A stretch of 64,000 nucleotides of DNA from Kytococcus schroeteri. Lineage in GTDB: Bacteria; Actinomycetota; Actinomycetes; Actinomycetales; Dermatophilaceae. The DNA lies in contig NZ_PKIZ01000013.1 of the NCBI RefSeq assembly GCF_002847825.1, forward strand, positions 32,314 to 96,313, written 5' to 3'. Made by a program: the position numbers and the translations under genes. Positions 1 to 12,053 of the stretch are shown here, piece by piece. Below the pieces are notes generated by a model. It made no database searches, was not told the DNA's origin, and saw only the letters and a list, made by a program, of their open reading frames with translations. Position 1 is the stretch's first letter, and every line of letters starts with the position of its first letter.

Positions 1-1067
1 GTGGAGTACACGCGGGCGAAGCCGAGGCGGAAGGGCAGGGCCACGTGGTCGCTGAACAGCAGCGGGGCGGCGCCGGTGCCGCCCTCGCCGCCGTCGACGG
101 TGATGAAGTCGACGCCGCGGGTGCGGTCGATCATGCGGTCGGCGAGCTCCTCCCACATGCCCATCTCGCCGATGGCCGCCTTGATGCCCACCGGCAGGCC
201 GGTGGCCTCGGCGATCTCCTCGACGACGTCCAGCATCGAGTCGACGTCGCGGAAGGCGCTGTGGCGCGAGGGGGAGGCGACGTCCTCACCCACCGGCACA
301 CCGCGGATGGCGGCGATCTCCGGGGTGACCTTCTCGCCGGGGAGCATTCCGCCCAGGCCCGGCTTGGCGCCCTGCGAGAGCTTGATCTCGATGGCGCGCA
401 CCGGGTTGGCCTGGGTGAGCTCCACCAGGCGGGGGATGGACAGGCGCCCCTTCTCGTCGCGGCAGCCGAAGTAGCCGGTGCCCACCTGGTAGATGAGGTC
501 ACCGCCCTGCTTGTGGTGCTCGGACAGGCCGCCCTCGCCGGTGTTCTGCATTGCACCGGCCATGCGCACGCCGTTGTTCAGCGCCTGGACGGCGTGGCCC
601 GAGAGGGAGCCGTAGCTCATGGCCGAGACGTTCACGATGGAGTCGGGACGGAAGGCGTGACGGCGCCCACGGGGGCCGCCGAGCACCTTGGCCGAGGGGA
701 GGCGCGCCGGGTCGCCCTTGTGGCCGTGCGAGGTGGGCGGGGCCTCGGTGCTGAAGGTGCGGTGCTTGACCACCAGCCAGCCCTCGTCGAACTCGACGTT
801 GTTGTCGGTGCCGAATCCCTTGTAGGTGTTCTGCTCCTTGGCGGCGGCGTAGATCCACGAGCGCTCGTCGCGGTCGAAGGGTCGCTCCTCGTTGTTCATC
901 GCCACGATGTACTGCCGCAGCTCGGGGCCGATGGTCTCCAGGGCGAAGCGGGCGTTGCCGAGCACCGGGAAGGTGCGCAGGATGGCGTGCTTCTTCTGGA
1001 ACGCGTTCTGGGCCGCCCAGCCGGCGAGGCCGAGGGCAGGGATGGCCAGTGCCTTGATGGGGTGCAT
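1..1067 (-). CDS. FMN-binding glutamate synthase family protein (3' end cut by window)
   Basis: The first 355 codons are visible and the C-terminus runs off the left edge. Starting from the ATG whose first base is 1067, the protein opens with a short hydrophobic stretch (IPALGLAGWAA). It continues into a glutamate synthase-type FMN-binding TIM barrel with the family motifs VNVSAMSYGSLS, QNTGEGGLSEHH, QVGTGYFGCRD, IEIKLSQGAKPG and FITVDGGEGGTGAAP. Members of this stand-alone family resemble the central/FMN domains of GltB but lack the N-terminal glutaminase domain, so the natural substrate is not certain. It is divergent from efp. A TAGAAC hexamer lies 6 bases upstream of the ATG, so a leaderless transcript is possible. 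The family is secure; the reaction is inferred. Confidence 0.85.
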   Translation of the reverse strand, partial: MHPIKALAIPALGLAGWAAQNAFQKKHAILRTFPVLGNARFALETIGPELRQYIVAMNNEERPFDRDERSWIYAAAKEQNTYKGFGTDNNVEFDEGWLVVKHRTFSTEAPPTSHGHKGDPARLPSAKVLGGPRGRRHAFRPDSIVNVSAMSYGSLSGHAVQALNNGVRMAGAMQNTGEGGLSEHHKQGGDLIYQVGTGYFGCRDEKGRLSIPRLVELTQANPVRAIEIKLSQGAKPGLGGMLPGEKVTPEIAAIRGVPVGEDVASPSRHSAFRDVDSMLDVVEEIAEATGLPVGIKAAIGEMGMWEELADRMIDRTRGVDFITVDGGEGGTGAAPLLFSDHVALPFRLGFARVYS

Positions 1068-1143
1068 GCGCCCGTTCTACCAGTCCGGGCGCGAGGCGCC
1101 ACCCGGGCCGTCCGGTGTGGTGGGGCACTGCGCCGGGAGTGCG

Positions 1144-1149
1144 TAAAAT
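1144..1149 (+). promoter_or_regulatory. candidate -10 element of efp
   Basis: TAAAAT lies in the 165-base gap between two divergent genes, about 84 bases before the efp start. It is the most A/T-rich hexamer in the gap. No convincing -35 element is visible. Assignment rests on position and sequence only. Confidence 0.4.
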
Positions 1150-1232
1150 GACCCACTGCCCACCTCGACCGCGCCGCTGCGGCCCGCGGGTGGCCGACGG
1201 ACATCCCCGACGACACGCAAAGGACGCGCCTC

Positions 1233-1793
1233 GTGGCAACGACGAACGACCTGAAGAACGGCATGGTGCTCAACCTGGAGGGCCAGCTCTGGCAGGTCCA
1301 GGAGTTCCAGCACGTCAAGCCCGGCAAGGGCCCGGCCTTCGTGCGCACCAAGATCAAGAACGTGCTCTCGGGCAAGATCGTCGACAAGACCTTCAACGCC
1401 GGCACCAAGGTCGAGACCGCCAACGTGGACCGCCGCGACATGCAGTACCTGTACAACGACGGCGACTCCTACATCTTCATGGACACCCGCGACTACGAGC
1501 AGCTCCCGGTGTCGGCCGAGATCGTGGGCGACGCCTCCCGGTTCATGCTCGAGAACCAGGAGGTGCTCGTGGCCACGCACGAGGGCACCCCGCTCTACAT
1601 CGAGCTGCCGCCGAGCGTGGAGCTGCGCATCACCCACACCGATCCGGGCCTGCAGGGCGACCGCTCCACCGGTGGCACCAAGCCCGCCACCCTGGAGACC
1701 GGCGCCGAGATCCAGGTGCCGCTCTTCCTGGAGTCCGACACGGTCGTCAAGGTCGACACCCGCGACGGCTCGTACATCAGCCGCGTCTCCTGA
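1233..1793 (+). CDS. efp: translation elongation factor P
   Basis: EF-P binds between the P and E sites of stalled ribosomes and promotes peptide bond formation at polyproline stretches. The 186-residue length is standard. The N-terminal KOW-like domain has the loop [10 protein letters not shown] with Lys32 at its tip. This palindromic PGKGP loop is the actinobacterial type known to work with an unmodified lysine, and no lysine-modifying genes are seen nearby. The C-terminal OB domain ends GSYISRVS. The GTG start at 1233 follows an AAGGA ribosome binding site with about 9 bases between. The stop overlaps the nusB start (TGATG). Confidence 0.97.
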   Translation: MATTNDLKNGMVLNLEGQLWQVQEFQHVKPGKGPAFVRTKIKNVLSGKIVDKTFNAGTKVETANVDRRDMQYLYNDGDSYIFMDTRDYEQLPVSAEIVGDASRFMLENQEVLVATHEGTPLYIELPPSVELRITHTDPGLQGDRSTGGTKPATLETGAEIQVPLFLESDTVVKVDTRDGSYISRVS

Positions 1794-2206
1794 TGGCAGC
1801 CCGCTCCAAGGCCCGCAAGCGGGCCGTCGACCTGCTCTTCGAGGCCGAGCAGCGCGGCCTCAACGTGGAGGCCCTCATGGGCACCCGCCGTGCCGAGGCC
1901 GACCCGCAGGTGCCGGTGCCGCAGTTCACCGTGGACCTCGTGGAGGGCGTGGTGGCGCACTGGGCGTCCATCAACGACGCCCTCTCGGCCTGGTCCCAGG
2001 GCTGGTCGCTGGAGCGCATGCCGGCCGTCGACCGCGCGATCCTCCGCCTGGGCGTCTACGAGATCGTCTGGGTGGAGGACGTGCCGGACGCGGTGGCCAT
2101 CAGCGAGGCCGTGAACCTCGCCTCCCACCTGTCCACCGACGACTCGCCGAACTTCGTCTCCGGCCTGCTCACCCGCATCAGCCAGATGAAGGCCACCGTC
2201 GTCTGA
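1793..2206 (+). CDS. nusB: transcription antitermination factor NusB
   Basis: NusB is an all-alpha RNA-binding protein that, with NusE/S10, loads onto boxA of rRNA leaders to form antitermination complexes. The 137-residue product begins [21 protein letters not shown] and has the family signatures ERMPAVDRAILRLGVYEI and AISEAVNLA. The ATG overlaps the efp stop codon by one base, so the two are translationally coupled. The efp-nusB-pyrR order is common in actinobacteria. Confidence 0.96.
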   Translation: MAARSKARKRAVDLLFEAEQRGLNVEALMGTRRAEADPQVPVPQFTVDLVEGVVAHWASINDALSAWSQGWSLERMPAVDRAILRLGVYEIVWVEDVPDAVAISEAVNLASHLSTDDSPNFVSGLLTRISQMKATVV

Positions 2207-2236
2207 CCCGACAGTGGCACCCCGCCGCCCGTGGCC

Positions 2237-2242
2237 TAGGCT
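2237..2242 (+). promoter_or_regulatory. candidate -10 element of the pyr operon
   Basis: TAGGCT sits in the 93-base nusB-pyrR gap. A transcript starting about 7 bases downstream (near 2249-2250) would begin just before the PyrR-binding hairpin, which fits a short regulatory leader. No clear -35 is visible. Confidence 0.5.
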
Positions 2243-2257
2243 GGGCGGCGTCCGACA

Positions 2258-2294
2258 TCCTTTAAGCGACTGTCCCGTGAGGCAGGCAAGGAGG
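2258..2294 (+). promoter_or_regulatory. PyrR-binding RNA hairpin overlapping the pyrR ribosome binding site
   Basis: TCCTT (2258-2262) can pair with AAGGA (2288-2292). CTG (2270-2272) pairs with CAG (2283-2285) around the loop TCCCGTGAGG. The arrangement and the conserved GTCC-N-G-GAGG loop match known PyrR binding loops of Bacillus pyr leaders. The AAGGAGG ribosome binding site of pyrR (2288-2294) forms the 3' arm. No terminator follows. UMP-bound PyrR is therefore expected to block translation initiation rather than cause attenuation, as described for mycobacterial pyrR. The match is seen in sequence; the mechanism is inferred. Confidence 0.85.
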
Positions 2295-2299
2295 TCACG

Positions 2300-2869
2300 A
2301 TGGGGCACACCCCCACTGTGCGTACGGTCCTGGACGACCAGGACATCACCCGCGCCATCCGCCGGATGGCCCACGAGGTGCTGGAGCGCAACGACGGCGC
2401 CGGTGACCTCGTCCTGCTCGGCATCCCCACCCGCGGTCTGCCGCTGGCCCGTCGCCTGGCTGATGCCGTCCGCGCCATCGAGGGCGTCGACGTGTCGTGC
2501 GGCGCGGTCGACCCCGCCGGCCACCGCGACGACCGCGAGCCGGGCGGTCCCACCCCGGCCGCGCCCGCCGAGCCCCCCACCGCGCTGCCGGTCGACGTGA
2601 CCGACCGCGTCGTGGTGCTCGTGGACGACGTGCTCCACACCGGCCGCACCGTCCGCGCCGCCATGGACGCCGTCTCCGCCGCCGGGCGCCCCCGCGCCAT
2701 CCGGCTGGCCGTGCTGGTGGACCGGGGCCACCGCGAGCTGCCCATCCGTGCCGACCACGTGGGCAAGAACCTGCCCAGCGCGGCCGACGAACGCGTCCAG
2801 GTCCGCCTGGCCGACCCGGACGGCCTCGATGCCGTCGAGATCATCCGTCTGGCCAGGGAGGCCCGATGA
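2300..2869 (+). CDS. pyrR: bifunctional pyr operon regulator / uracil phosphoribosyltransferase PyrR
   Basis: PyrR senses UMP/UTP and binds pyr mRNA; many members also have uracil phosphoribosyltransferase activity. The 189-residue protein has the type-I phosphoribosyltransferase PRPP loop [19 protein letters not shown] and the PyrR motifs [26 protein letters not shown] and [12 protein letters not shown] Pro/Ala-rich insertion of about 20 residues lies before the loop (around residues 70-95). It is the first gene of pyrR-pyrB-pyrC-carA-carB-pyrF and probably represses its own mRNA through the hairpin directly upstream. The stop overlaps the pyrB ATG (ATGA). Confidence 0.96.
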   Translation: MGHTPTVRTVLDDQDITRAIRRMAHEVLERNDGAGDLVLLGIPTRGLPLARRLADAVRAIEGVDVSCGAVDPAGHRDDREPGGPTPAAPAEPPTALPVDVTDRVVVLVDDVLHTGRTVRAAMDAVSAAGRPRAIRLAVLVDRGHRELPIRADHVGKNLPSAADERVQVRLADPDGLDAVEIIRLAREAR

Positions 2870-3816
2870 AGCACCTGCTGAGCACCGACGACCTGACCCT
2901 GGAGCAGACCACCGCGCTGCTCGACGCGGCCGAGGGCCACATGGCCCTGCAGTCCGCCCCGGTCAAGAAGCGGGACGACCTGCGCGGTCGCACCGTCATC
3001 AACCTCTTCTTCGAGGACTCCACCCGCACCCGCTCGTCCTTCGAGATCGCCGGCAAGTGGCTGGGCGCCGACACGATCAACATCGCGGCCAAGGGCTCCT
3101 CGGTGAGCAAGGGGGAGTCGCTGCGCGACACCGTGAGCACCATCGCCGCGATGGGGGTGGACGCCCTCGTGGTGCGCCACCCGGCCTCAGGGGCGCCGGC
3201 GCAGATCGCCGGCTGGCTCGACGAGCGCGGCCGTCGCACCGCGGTGGTGAACGCCGGTGACGGCACCCACCAGCACCCCACACAGGCGCTCCTGGACGCG
3301 TTCACCCTGCGCCGTGCGCTGGGTGACCTGGAGGGCCGCCACGTGGCGATCGTCGGCGACATCACGCACTCCCGCGTGGCGCGCTCCAACCTTGCCACGC
3401 TCCGCACCCTGGGGGCGCGCGTCACCGTCGTCTCGCCGCCCACCCTGCTGCCCAGCGGCATCCACGCCCGGGCGCAGGCCGAGGGATTCACCGTGAGCCA
3501 CGACATCGACGCGGTGCTGCCCACGGTGGACGCGGTGATGATGTTGCGCGTGCAGTCCGAGCGCATGGCCGGCGGGTTCTTCCCCACGCCGCGCGAGTAC
3601 ACGGTGGTCAACGGCCTCACCCGCGACCGCCTGGCCGCCCTGCCGGCCCACGCGGTGATCTGCCACCCCGGCCCGCTCAACCGCGGCCTGGAGATCAGCC
3701 CCGAGGCCGCCGACGACGCGCGCTCCCGCGTGCTCGACCAGGTGAGCGCCGGCGTGGCCGTGCGCATGGCGGTGCTCGACCACCTGCTCAACGGAACGGA
3801 CGGAGAGAACGCATGA
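2866..3816 (+). CDS. pyrB: aspartate carbamoyltransferase catalytic subunit
   Basis: This enzyme condenses carbamoyl phosphate with aspartate to N-carbamoyl-aspartate in the first committed step of pyrimidine synthesis. The 316-residue protein shows the carbamoyl phosphate site [11 protein letters not shown], the motif [12 protein letters not shown] and the C-terminal HPGPLNRG. No regulatory pyrI gene follows, so it is probably a simple trimer. The ATG overlaps the pyrR stop by four bases and its own TGA overlaps the pyrC ATG. Confidence 0.97.
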   Translation: MKHLLSTDDLTLEQTTALLDAAEGHMALQSAPVKKRDDLRGRTVINLFFEDSTRTRSSFEIAGKWLGADTINIAAKGSSVSKGESLRDTVSTIAAMGVDALVVRHPASGAPAQIAGWLDERGRRTAVVNAGDGTHQHPTQALLDAFTLRRALGDLEGRHVAIVGDITHSRVARSNLATLRTLGARVTVVSPPTLLPSGIHARAQAEGFTVSHDIDAVLPTVDAVMMLRVQSERMAGGFFPTPREYTVVNGLTRDRLAALPAHAVICHPGPLNRGLEISPEAADDARSRVLDQVSAGVAVRMAVLDHLLNGTDGENA

Positions 3817-5159
3817 CCACCGCTCGACTCATCCAGGGCGCGGACCTGGCCGGCGCGGGCGTCGGCGACCTCCTGCTGGTGGACGGCGTGCTCGCCGCCG
3901 CGGGGGCCGGCGCCGCCGAGCAGGCGCCCGCTGGGACCCAGCGCGTGGACGCCTCCGGCCTGGTGGCGCTGCCCGGGCTGGTTGACCTGCACGTGCACCT
4001 GCGCGAGCCCGGTCGCGAGGACGCCGAGACGGTGGAGACCGGCTCGCGCGCCGCGGCCGCCGGCGGGTTCACGGCCGTGCTGGCCATGGCCAACACCAAC
4101 CCCGTCACCGACACCGCCGAGAAGGCCGAGCACGTGGCCGACCTGGGCCGCCGTGCCGGGCTGGTGGACGTGCACCCGGTGGGCGCCGTGAGCAAGCGGC
4201 TCGCCGGCGAGGAGCTCGCCGAGCTGGGGCTCATGGCCCGCTCCGTGGCCCGCGTCCGTGTCTTCAGCGACGACGGCAAGTGCGTGCACGACGCGCGCCT
4301 GATGCGCCGCGCGCTGGAGTACCTGCGCGGGGTGGACGGCGTCATCAGCCAGCACAGCCAGGACCCGCGCCTGGCCGACGGCACGGCCTGCTGCCACGAG
4401 GGTGAGGTCTCCGGGCGCCTCGGGCTGCCCGGCTGGCCGCAGGTGGCCGAGGAGACCGTCATCGCCCGTGACGCGATGCTGGCCAAGCACACCGGCGGCC
4501 GCGTGCACGTCGCCCACGTGACGACGGCCGGCGGGGTGGACGTGGTCCGCTGGGCCAAGTCCCAGGGCATCCGCATGACCGCCGAGGTGACCCCCCACCA
4601 CCTGGCGCTGACCACCGACCTGCTCACCGGCTTCGACCCGGTCTTCAAGGTGAACCCTCCGCTGCGCCCCGACGAGCACGTGCAGGCGCTGCGCGAGGCC
4701 CTGGCCGACGGGACCATCGACGCCGTGGCCACTGACCACGCCCCGCACGCCACGCACGACAAGGAGCACGCCTTCGTCGACGCCGCCTTCGGCATGCTCG
4801 GCCTGGAGACCGCCCTGCCGGTGGTGCACGAGGTGATGGTGCGCAGCGGCCTGCTGGACTGGGCCGACGTGGCCCGCGTGATGTCCAGTGCGCCGGCCCG
4901 CATCGCGCGGCTGGACGAGCTGGAGGGGGAGCGCCGGCAGGGCCAGGGGCTCGTCGTGGGCGCCCCGGCGCACCTCACGCTGTTCGACCCCTCGGCCGTG
5001 TGGACCGTGGACCGCGACGCGTCGCTGTCCCGCTCCCGGAACAACCCGTGGCACGGCCGCCAGCTGCACGGCGTGGTGCAGGCCACCCTGCGCGCCGGTC
5101 GCCTCACCCACTCCCTGCTGCCCGACCTGCCCGCCCACACCCAGGAGGACCGCGCATGA
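3813..5159 (+). CDS. pyrC: dihydroorotase
   Basis: Dihydroorotase cyclises N-carbamoyl-aspartate to dihydroorotate. The 448-residue class I amidohydrolase carries the metal-binding [13 protein letters not shown] near residue 55, [15 protein letters not shown] and the late ATDHAPHA. An N-terminal beta-sandwich contribution precedes the first metal motif. It is coupled to both neighbours by four-base ATGA overlaps. The uncharacterised membrane-protein gene that sits between pyrC and carA in some actinobacteria is absent. Confidence 0.96.
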   Translation: MTTARLIQGADLAGAGVGDLLLVDGVLAAAGAGAAEQAPAGTQRVDASGLVALPGLVDLHVHLREPGREDAETVETGSRAAAAGGFTAVLAMANTNPVTDTAEKAEHVADLGRRAGLVDVHPVGAVSKRLAGEELAELGLMARSVARVRVFSDDGKCVHDARLMRRALEYLRGVDGVISQHSQDPRLADGTACCHEGEVSGRLGLPGWPQVAEETVIARDAMLAKHTGGRVHVAHVTTAGGVDVVRWAKSQGIRMTAEVTPHHLALTTDLLTGFDPVFKVNPPLRPDEHVQALREALADGTIDAVATDHAPHATHDKEHAFVDAAFGMLGLETALPVVHEVMVRSGLLDWADVARVMSSAPARIARLDELEGERRQGQGLVVGAPAHLTLFDPSAVWTVDRDASLSRSRNNPWHGRQLHGVVQATLRAGRLTHSLLPDLPAHTQEDRA

Positions 5160-6408
5160 GCGCCGCACCCACGGACCGTTTCACCCCCGAACCCGGCCTG
5201 CTCGTCCTGGAGGACGGCGAGACCTTCGCCGGCCACGCCTGGGGCACCCGCGGTACCACGCTGGGCGAGATCGTCTTCACCACCGGCATGACCGGCTACC
5301 AGGAGACCCTCACCGACCCGAGCTTCGCCGGGCAGATCGTGGCCCTCACGGCGCCGCACGTGGGCAACACCGGCTGGAACGACGAGGACGACGAGTCCCG
5401 CCGTATCTTCGTGGAGGGCCTCGTGGTGCGCGACCCGGCCCTGCGCCCGAGCAACTGGCGCAGCCAGCGCACCTTGGAGGACGAGCTCGAGCGCCAGGGC
5501 GTGGTCGGCCTGGCCGGGGTCGACACCCGCGCCCTGACCCGCCACCTGCGTACCCGCGGCGCGATGCGGGCCGGCGTGTTCACCGGGGAGGCCGCCGGCC
5601 GCCCGGTCCAGGACCTCGTGGCCGAGGTGCGCTCCGCCCCGGCGATGGCCGGCCGCGAGCTGGCCAGCACCGTCTCCACGCCCACCCCCGTGGTGGTGCC
5701 GGCCGTGGGGGAGCACCGGTTCACCGTGGCCGCCGTGGACCTCGGCATCAAGAGCAACACCCCGCGGCTGCTGGCCGCCCGCGGCATCGAGGTGCACGTG
5801 CTGCCGGCCAGCTCCACGCTCTCGGACGTGCTCGCCGTGCCGGGCGTCACCGCGCAGTCCGGCCCCGACGGGGTGTTCTTCTCCAACGGGCCGGGCGACC
5901 CGGCCACCGCCGACACCGCCGTGGAGCTGCTGCGCGGCGTCCTGGAGGCCGAGGTGCCCTTCTTCGGCATCTGCTTCGGCAACCAGCTGCTCGGCCGGGC
6001 CCTGGGCTTCGGCACCTACAAGCTGGACTTCGGCCACCGCGGCATCAACCAGCCGGTGATGGACCGCACCACCGGCAAGGTGGAGATCACCGCCCAGAAC
6101 CACGGGTTCGCCGTGGACGCCCCGCTGGACGCCGCGGTCACCGTGCCGCACCGCGAGGACTGGGGCCGGGTGTGGGTCTCCCACGTGGGGCTCAACGACC
6201 AGGTGGTGGAGGGGCTGGAGATGCTCGACCGCCCGGCCTTCTCCGTGCAGTACCACCCCGAGGCCGCCGCCGGCCCCCACGACAGCGAGTACCTGTTCGA
6301 CCGCTTCGTGGAGCTCATGACCACCCGCCGCCCCGCCGACCGCAGCGCGCAGACCGCGCGGCTCGGCGCCGCGGCCGTCCCGTCCACCCCCGCAGGAGAG
6401 GTGCGCTG

Positions 6409-6409
<1 letters not shown>
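5156..6409 (+). CDS. carA: carbamoyl-phosphate synthase small subunit
   Basis: CarA hydrolyses glutamine and channels ammonia to CarB. The 417-residue protein has the N-terminal CPSase small domain ([14 protein letters not shown]) and a class I glutamine amidotransferase domain. The nucleophile lies in [12 protein letters not shown] near residue 272 and the His in [13 protein letters not shown] near the C-terminus. The C-terminal tail of about 30 residues (Arg/Ala/Pro-rich) is longer than usual and is probably disordered. The ATG at 5156 overlaps the pyrC stop. Confidence 0.97.
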
Positions 6410-9740
<3,331 letters not shown>

Positions 9741-9744
<4 letters not shown>

Positions 9745-10589
9745 GCGCGGGCGCGCCCGCCGGGCCGGGCCTCGGGGCCCGGCTGCGGCAGGCCGTGGCC
9801 GCGCACGGGAGACTGTGCGCCGGCATCGACCCGCACCCGAGCCTGCTGCGCGACCTCGGCCTCGGGGTGGACCCGGCGGGCCTGGCCACCTTCGCCGAGC
9901 GGTGCGTCGCGGCGTTCGCGGGCCGGGTGGCCGTGGTGAAGCCCCAGGTCTCCTTCTTCGAGGCCTTCGGCTCCCGCGGCATCGCGGTGCTCGAGGACAC
10001 GATGGCGGCGCTGCGGGAGGCCGGCGCGCTGGTGCTGCTCGACGCCAAGCGCGGCGACATCGGCAGCACCAACGCCGCCTACGCCCGGGCCTGGTTCGGC
10101 GAGGGCGCCCCGCTGCGCTGCGACGCGGTGACCCTCAGCCCCTACCTGGGCGAGGACGCCCTGCGCGGCGTGGTCGAGGCCGCCCGGGCCGACGGCGCCG
10201 GGGCGTTCGTGCTCTGCCGCACCTCCAACCCGGAGGCCGGCCCGCTCCAGGGCGCGCGTCGCGACGACGGCCTGACGGTGGCCGCCGGGGTGGCCCGGTG
10301 GGCCGAGCAGTTCGAGGGCGACGTGGGCCTCGTGGTGGGCATCACCGTGCGCGACGCGCTGGAGACCCTGCCGCTGGCCGGCGGCGCGGCGCCCCTGCTG
10401 GCCCCGGGCTTCGGCGCGCAGGGCGGCTCGGCCGCCGACCTGCGTGGCGTGTTCGGTGATGAGTCCGACCGCGTGCTGGCCTCGGTGAGCCGTGACCTGC
10501 TCCGTCACGCCGGCTCGGTCGAGACGCTCGTGCAGGCCGTCGAGGGCTGGCAGCGGGAGCTCACAGCGGGGGAGGGGCCGGGGCGTTGA
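9741..10589 (+). CDS. pyrF: orotidine 5'-phosphate decarboxylase (type 2)
   Basis: PyrF decarboxylates OMP to UMP, the last step of the pathway. The 282-residue type 2 enzyme contains [17 protein letters not shown] with the Lys/Asp catalytic array, [11 protein letters not shown] near the start and GFGAQGG near the end. It begins with GTG overlapping the carB stop (GTGA). pyrD and pyrE are not in this window, so the pathway is completed elsewhere. Confidence 0.96.
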
Positions 10590-10609
10590 GGGCCACCGTG
10601 CACCACCGG

Positions 10610-10615
10610 TACCCT
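10610..10615 (+). promoter_or_regulatory. candidate -10 element of mihF-gmk
   Basis: TACCCT lies 30 bases before the chosen mihF start and just after pyrF. It would give a short leader that contains the GGAG ribosome binding site. No clear -35 is visible. Confidence 0.35.
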
Positions 10616-10645
10616 GCGGTGTCCCCCGCAGAGCAGGAGCAGCAC

Positions 10646-10969
10646 GTGACCCTTCCCGACCTCACGGCCGACCAGCGTCGGGCCGCTCTGGACGCCGCCG
10701 TCGCCGCCCGCCACCGGCGGGCCGAGGTCAAGGCGGCCGTCGCCCGGGGTGCCCTGAGCATCGGGGAGGTGCTGCAGGCCGCCGAGCACGACGAGGCCGT
10801 GGCCAAGATCCGGGTGTCGGTGCTGCTGGAGTGCCTGCCCGGCATCGGCCCGGTGCGTGCCGGTCAGGTGCTGGCCGAGCTGGGCATCGCCCCCTCGCGC
10901 CGGCTGCGCGGCCTGGGCGTGCACCAGGTGGCCCGGCTCAGCGACCGCTTCGCGGCGGTGGCGCGGTGA
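10646..10969 (+). CDS. mihF: integration host factor, actinobacterial type (mIHF)
   Basis: mIHF is a small nucleoid-associated protein unrelated in fold to enteric IHF; it bends DNA through a helix-two-turn-helix fold. From the GTG at 10646 it is 107 residues, matching the family, and starts VTLPDLTADQRRAAL. It has the conserved core LLECLPGIGPVRAGQVLAELGI. A GGAG ribosome binding site precedes this GTG. An open frame extends upstream to 10586, but that would add a non-conserved leader. The stop overlaps the gmk GTG. The mihF-gmk-rpoZ order is typical of actinobacteria. Confidence 0.92.
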   Translation: MTLPDLTADQRRAALDAAVAARHRRAEVKAAVARGALSIGEVLQAAEHDEAVAKIRVSVLLECLPGIGPVRAGQVLAELGIAPSRRLRGLGVHQVARLSDRFAAVAR

Positions 10970-11565
10970 CCGCCGACGCGCCCCAGCGGCGCCTCGTGGT
11001 GCTGGCCGGCCCCACGGCGGTGGGCAAGGGGACCGTCTGCCAGTGGGTCCGTGAGCACCACCCCGAGGTGTGGGTGTCGGTGTCCGCGACCACCCGCGCC
11101 CCCCGGCCCGGCGAGGTGGACGGCTCCACCTACCACTTCGTGACCCCACAGGAGTTCTCGCGGATGGTCGAGGACGGGCGGATGCTCGAGCACGCCGTCG
11201 TGCACGGGGTGCACTCCTACGGCACCCCGCGCGACCCGGTGGAGAGCGCGTTGGAGCAGGGCCGTCCCGCGCTGCTGGAGATCGACCTCCAGGGGGCCCG
11301 CCAGGTGCGTGAGGCGATGCCGGACGCTCTCTTCGTCTTCCTCGCCCCGCCGAGCTGGGACGAGCTGGTGCGCCGCCTCGTGGGCCGGGGCACCGAGGAC
11401 GCCGAGGAGCGGGAGCGCCGCCTGGCCACCGCCGAGCGCGAGCTGGCCGCCCGGGACTGGTTCGACGTCAGCATCGTCAACGAGTCCGTCGAGCGTGCCG
11501 GTGCCGACCTCGTAGACTTGCTCCTCGACCCGCCGCCGGTCCCCGCCGACCGCCGGGTTCCCTGA
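10966..11565 (+). CDS. gmk: guanylate kinase
   Basis: Gmk phosphorylates GMP/dGMP to GDP/dGDP. The 199-residue protein has the P-loop GPTAVGKGT (Thr-Ala where GPSGVGKGT is more common), the GMP-binding [16 protein letters not shown] and YHFVTPQEF, and the lid region [13 protein letters not shown]. It starts with GTG in a GTGA overlap with mihF. Confidence 0.96.
   Translation: MTADAPQRRLVVLAGPTAVGKGTVCQWVREHHPEVWVSVSATTRAPRPGEVDGSTYHFVTPQEFSRMVEDGRMLEHAVVHGVHSYGTPRDPVESALEQGRPALLEIDLQGARQVREAMPDALFVFLAPPSWDELVRRLVGRGTEDAEERERRLATAERELAARDWFDVSIVNESVERAGADLVDLLLDPPPVPADRRVP
11513..11518 (+). promoter_or_regulatory. possible -10 element for rpoZ inside the end of gmk
   Basis: TAGACT lies within a 17-base string (cgtagacttgctcctcg) repeated exactly in front of fmt at 16707-16723. 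If active it would give rpoZ a leader of about 125 bases. The hexamer alone is weak evidence because it is inside coding sequence. Confidence 0.25.
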
Positions 11566-11648
11566 CCACCCGCCGACCCGCCTCCCGCCCGCCGGGAGGC
11601 CCGTGCGACGACGCCGTCGCCACCACCGCCCCGATCCAAGGAGGATCC

Positions 11649-12053
11649 ATGTCCGGCACCAAGGCCGCCCCCATCGGCGTGACCAACCCGCCCATCGACG
11701 ACCTGCTCAAGCACGTCGACTCCAAGTACGCACTGGTCATCTACTCGGCCAAGCGAGCCCGCCAGATCAACGCCTACTACGCGCAGCTCAAGGAGGGCCT
11801 GCTGGAGTACGTGGGCCCGCTGGTGGAGGCCGAGGCCTCCGACAAGCCGCTCTCGGTGGCGCTCAAGGAGATCAACGCCGACAAGCTGGTCCGCACCGTG
11901 CGCACCGACGTGCCCGAGCTGGGCGAGGACGGCGTGTCCGAGGAGCCCGAGGAGATCACCGCGGTCGCCGACTCCACCGACGAGGTGGCCCCGGCCGAGT
12001 CCGTCGACGTGGTCGAGGACACGCAGGACGCGGACGGCACCGACGAGGCCTGA
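11649..12053 (+). CDS. rpoZ: DNA-directed RNA polymerase omega subunit
   Basis: Omega assists folding and assembly of the beta' subunit. The conserved core is in the first 90 residues ([30 protein letters not shown]). The protein is 134 residues because of an acidic C-terminal tail rich in Glu, Asp and Val, longer than the usual 90-110. The ATG at 11649 has a strong AAGGAGG ribosome binding site. The stop overlaps coaBC by one base (TGATG). Confidence 0.95.
   Translation: MSGTKAAPIGVTNPPIDDLLKHVDSKYALVIYSAKRARQINAYYAQLKEGLLEYVGPLVEAEASDKPLSVALKEINADKLVRTVRTDVPELGEDGVSEEPEEITAVADSTDEVAPAESVDVVEDTQDADGTDEA

Noticed and set aside
3788-6280. Long minus-strand open frames opposite pyrC and carA.
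   Set aside because: No recognisable domain, no ribosome binding site, low-complexity composition, and fully overlapped by genuine genes.
10586-10645. Upstream start at 10586 for mIHF, overlapping pyrF by four bases.
   Set aside because: It would add 20 residues unlike any mIHF, while GTG 10646 has a ribosome binding site and gives the family length.
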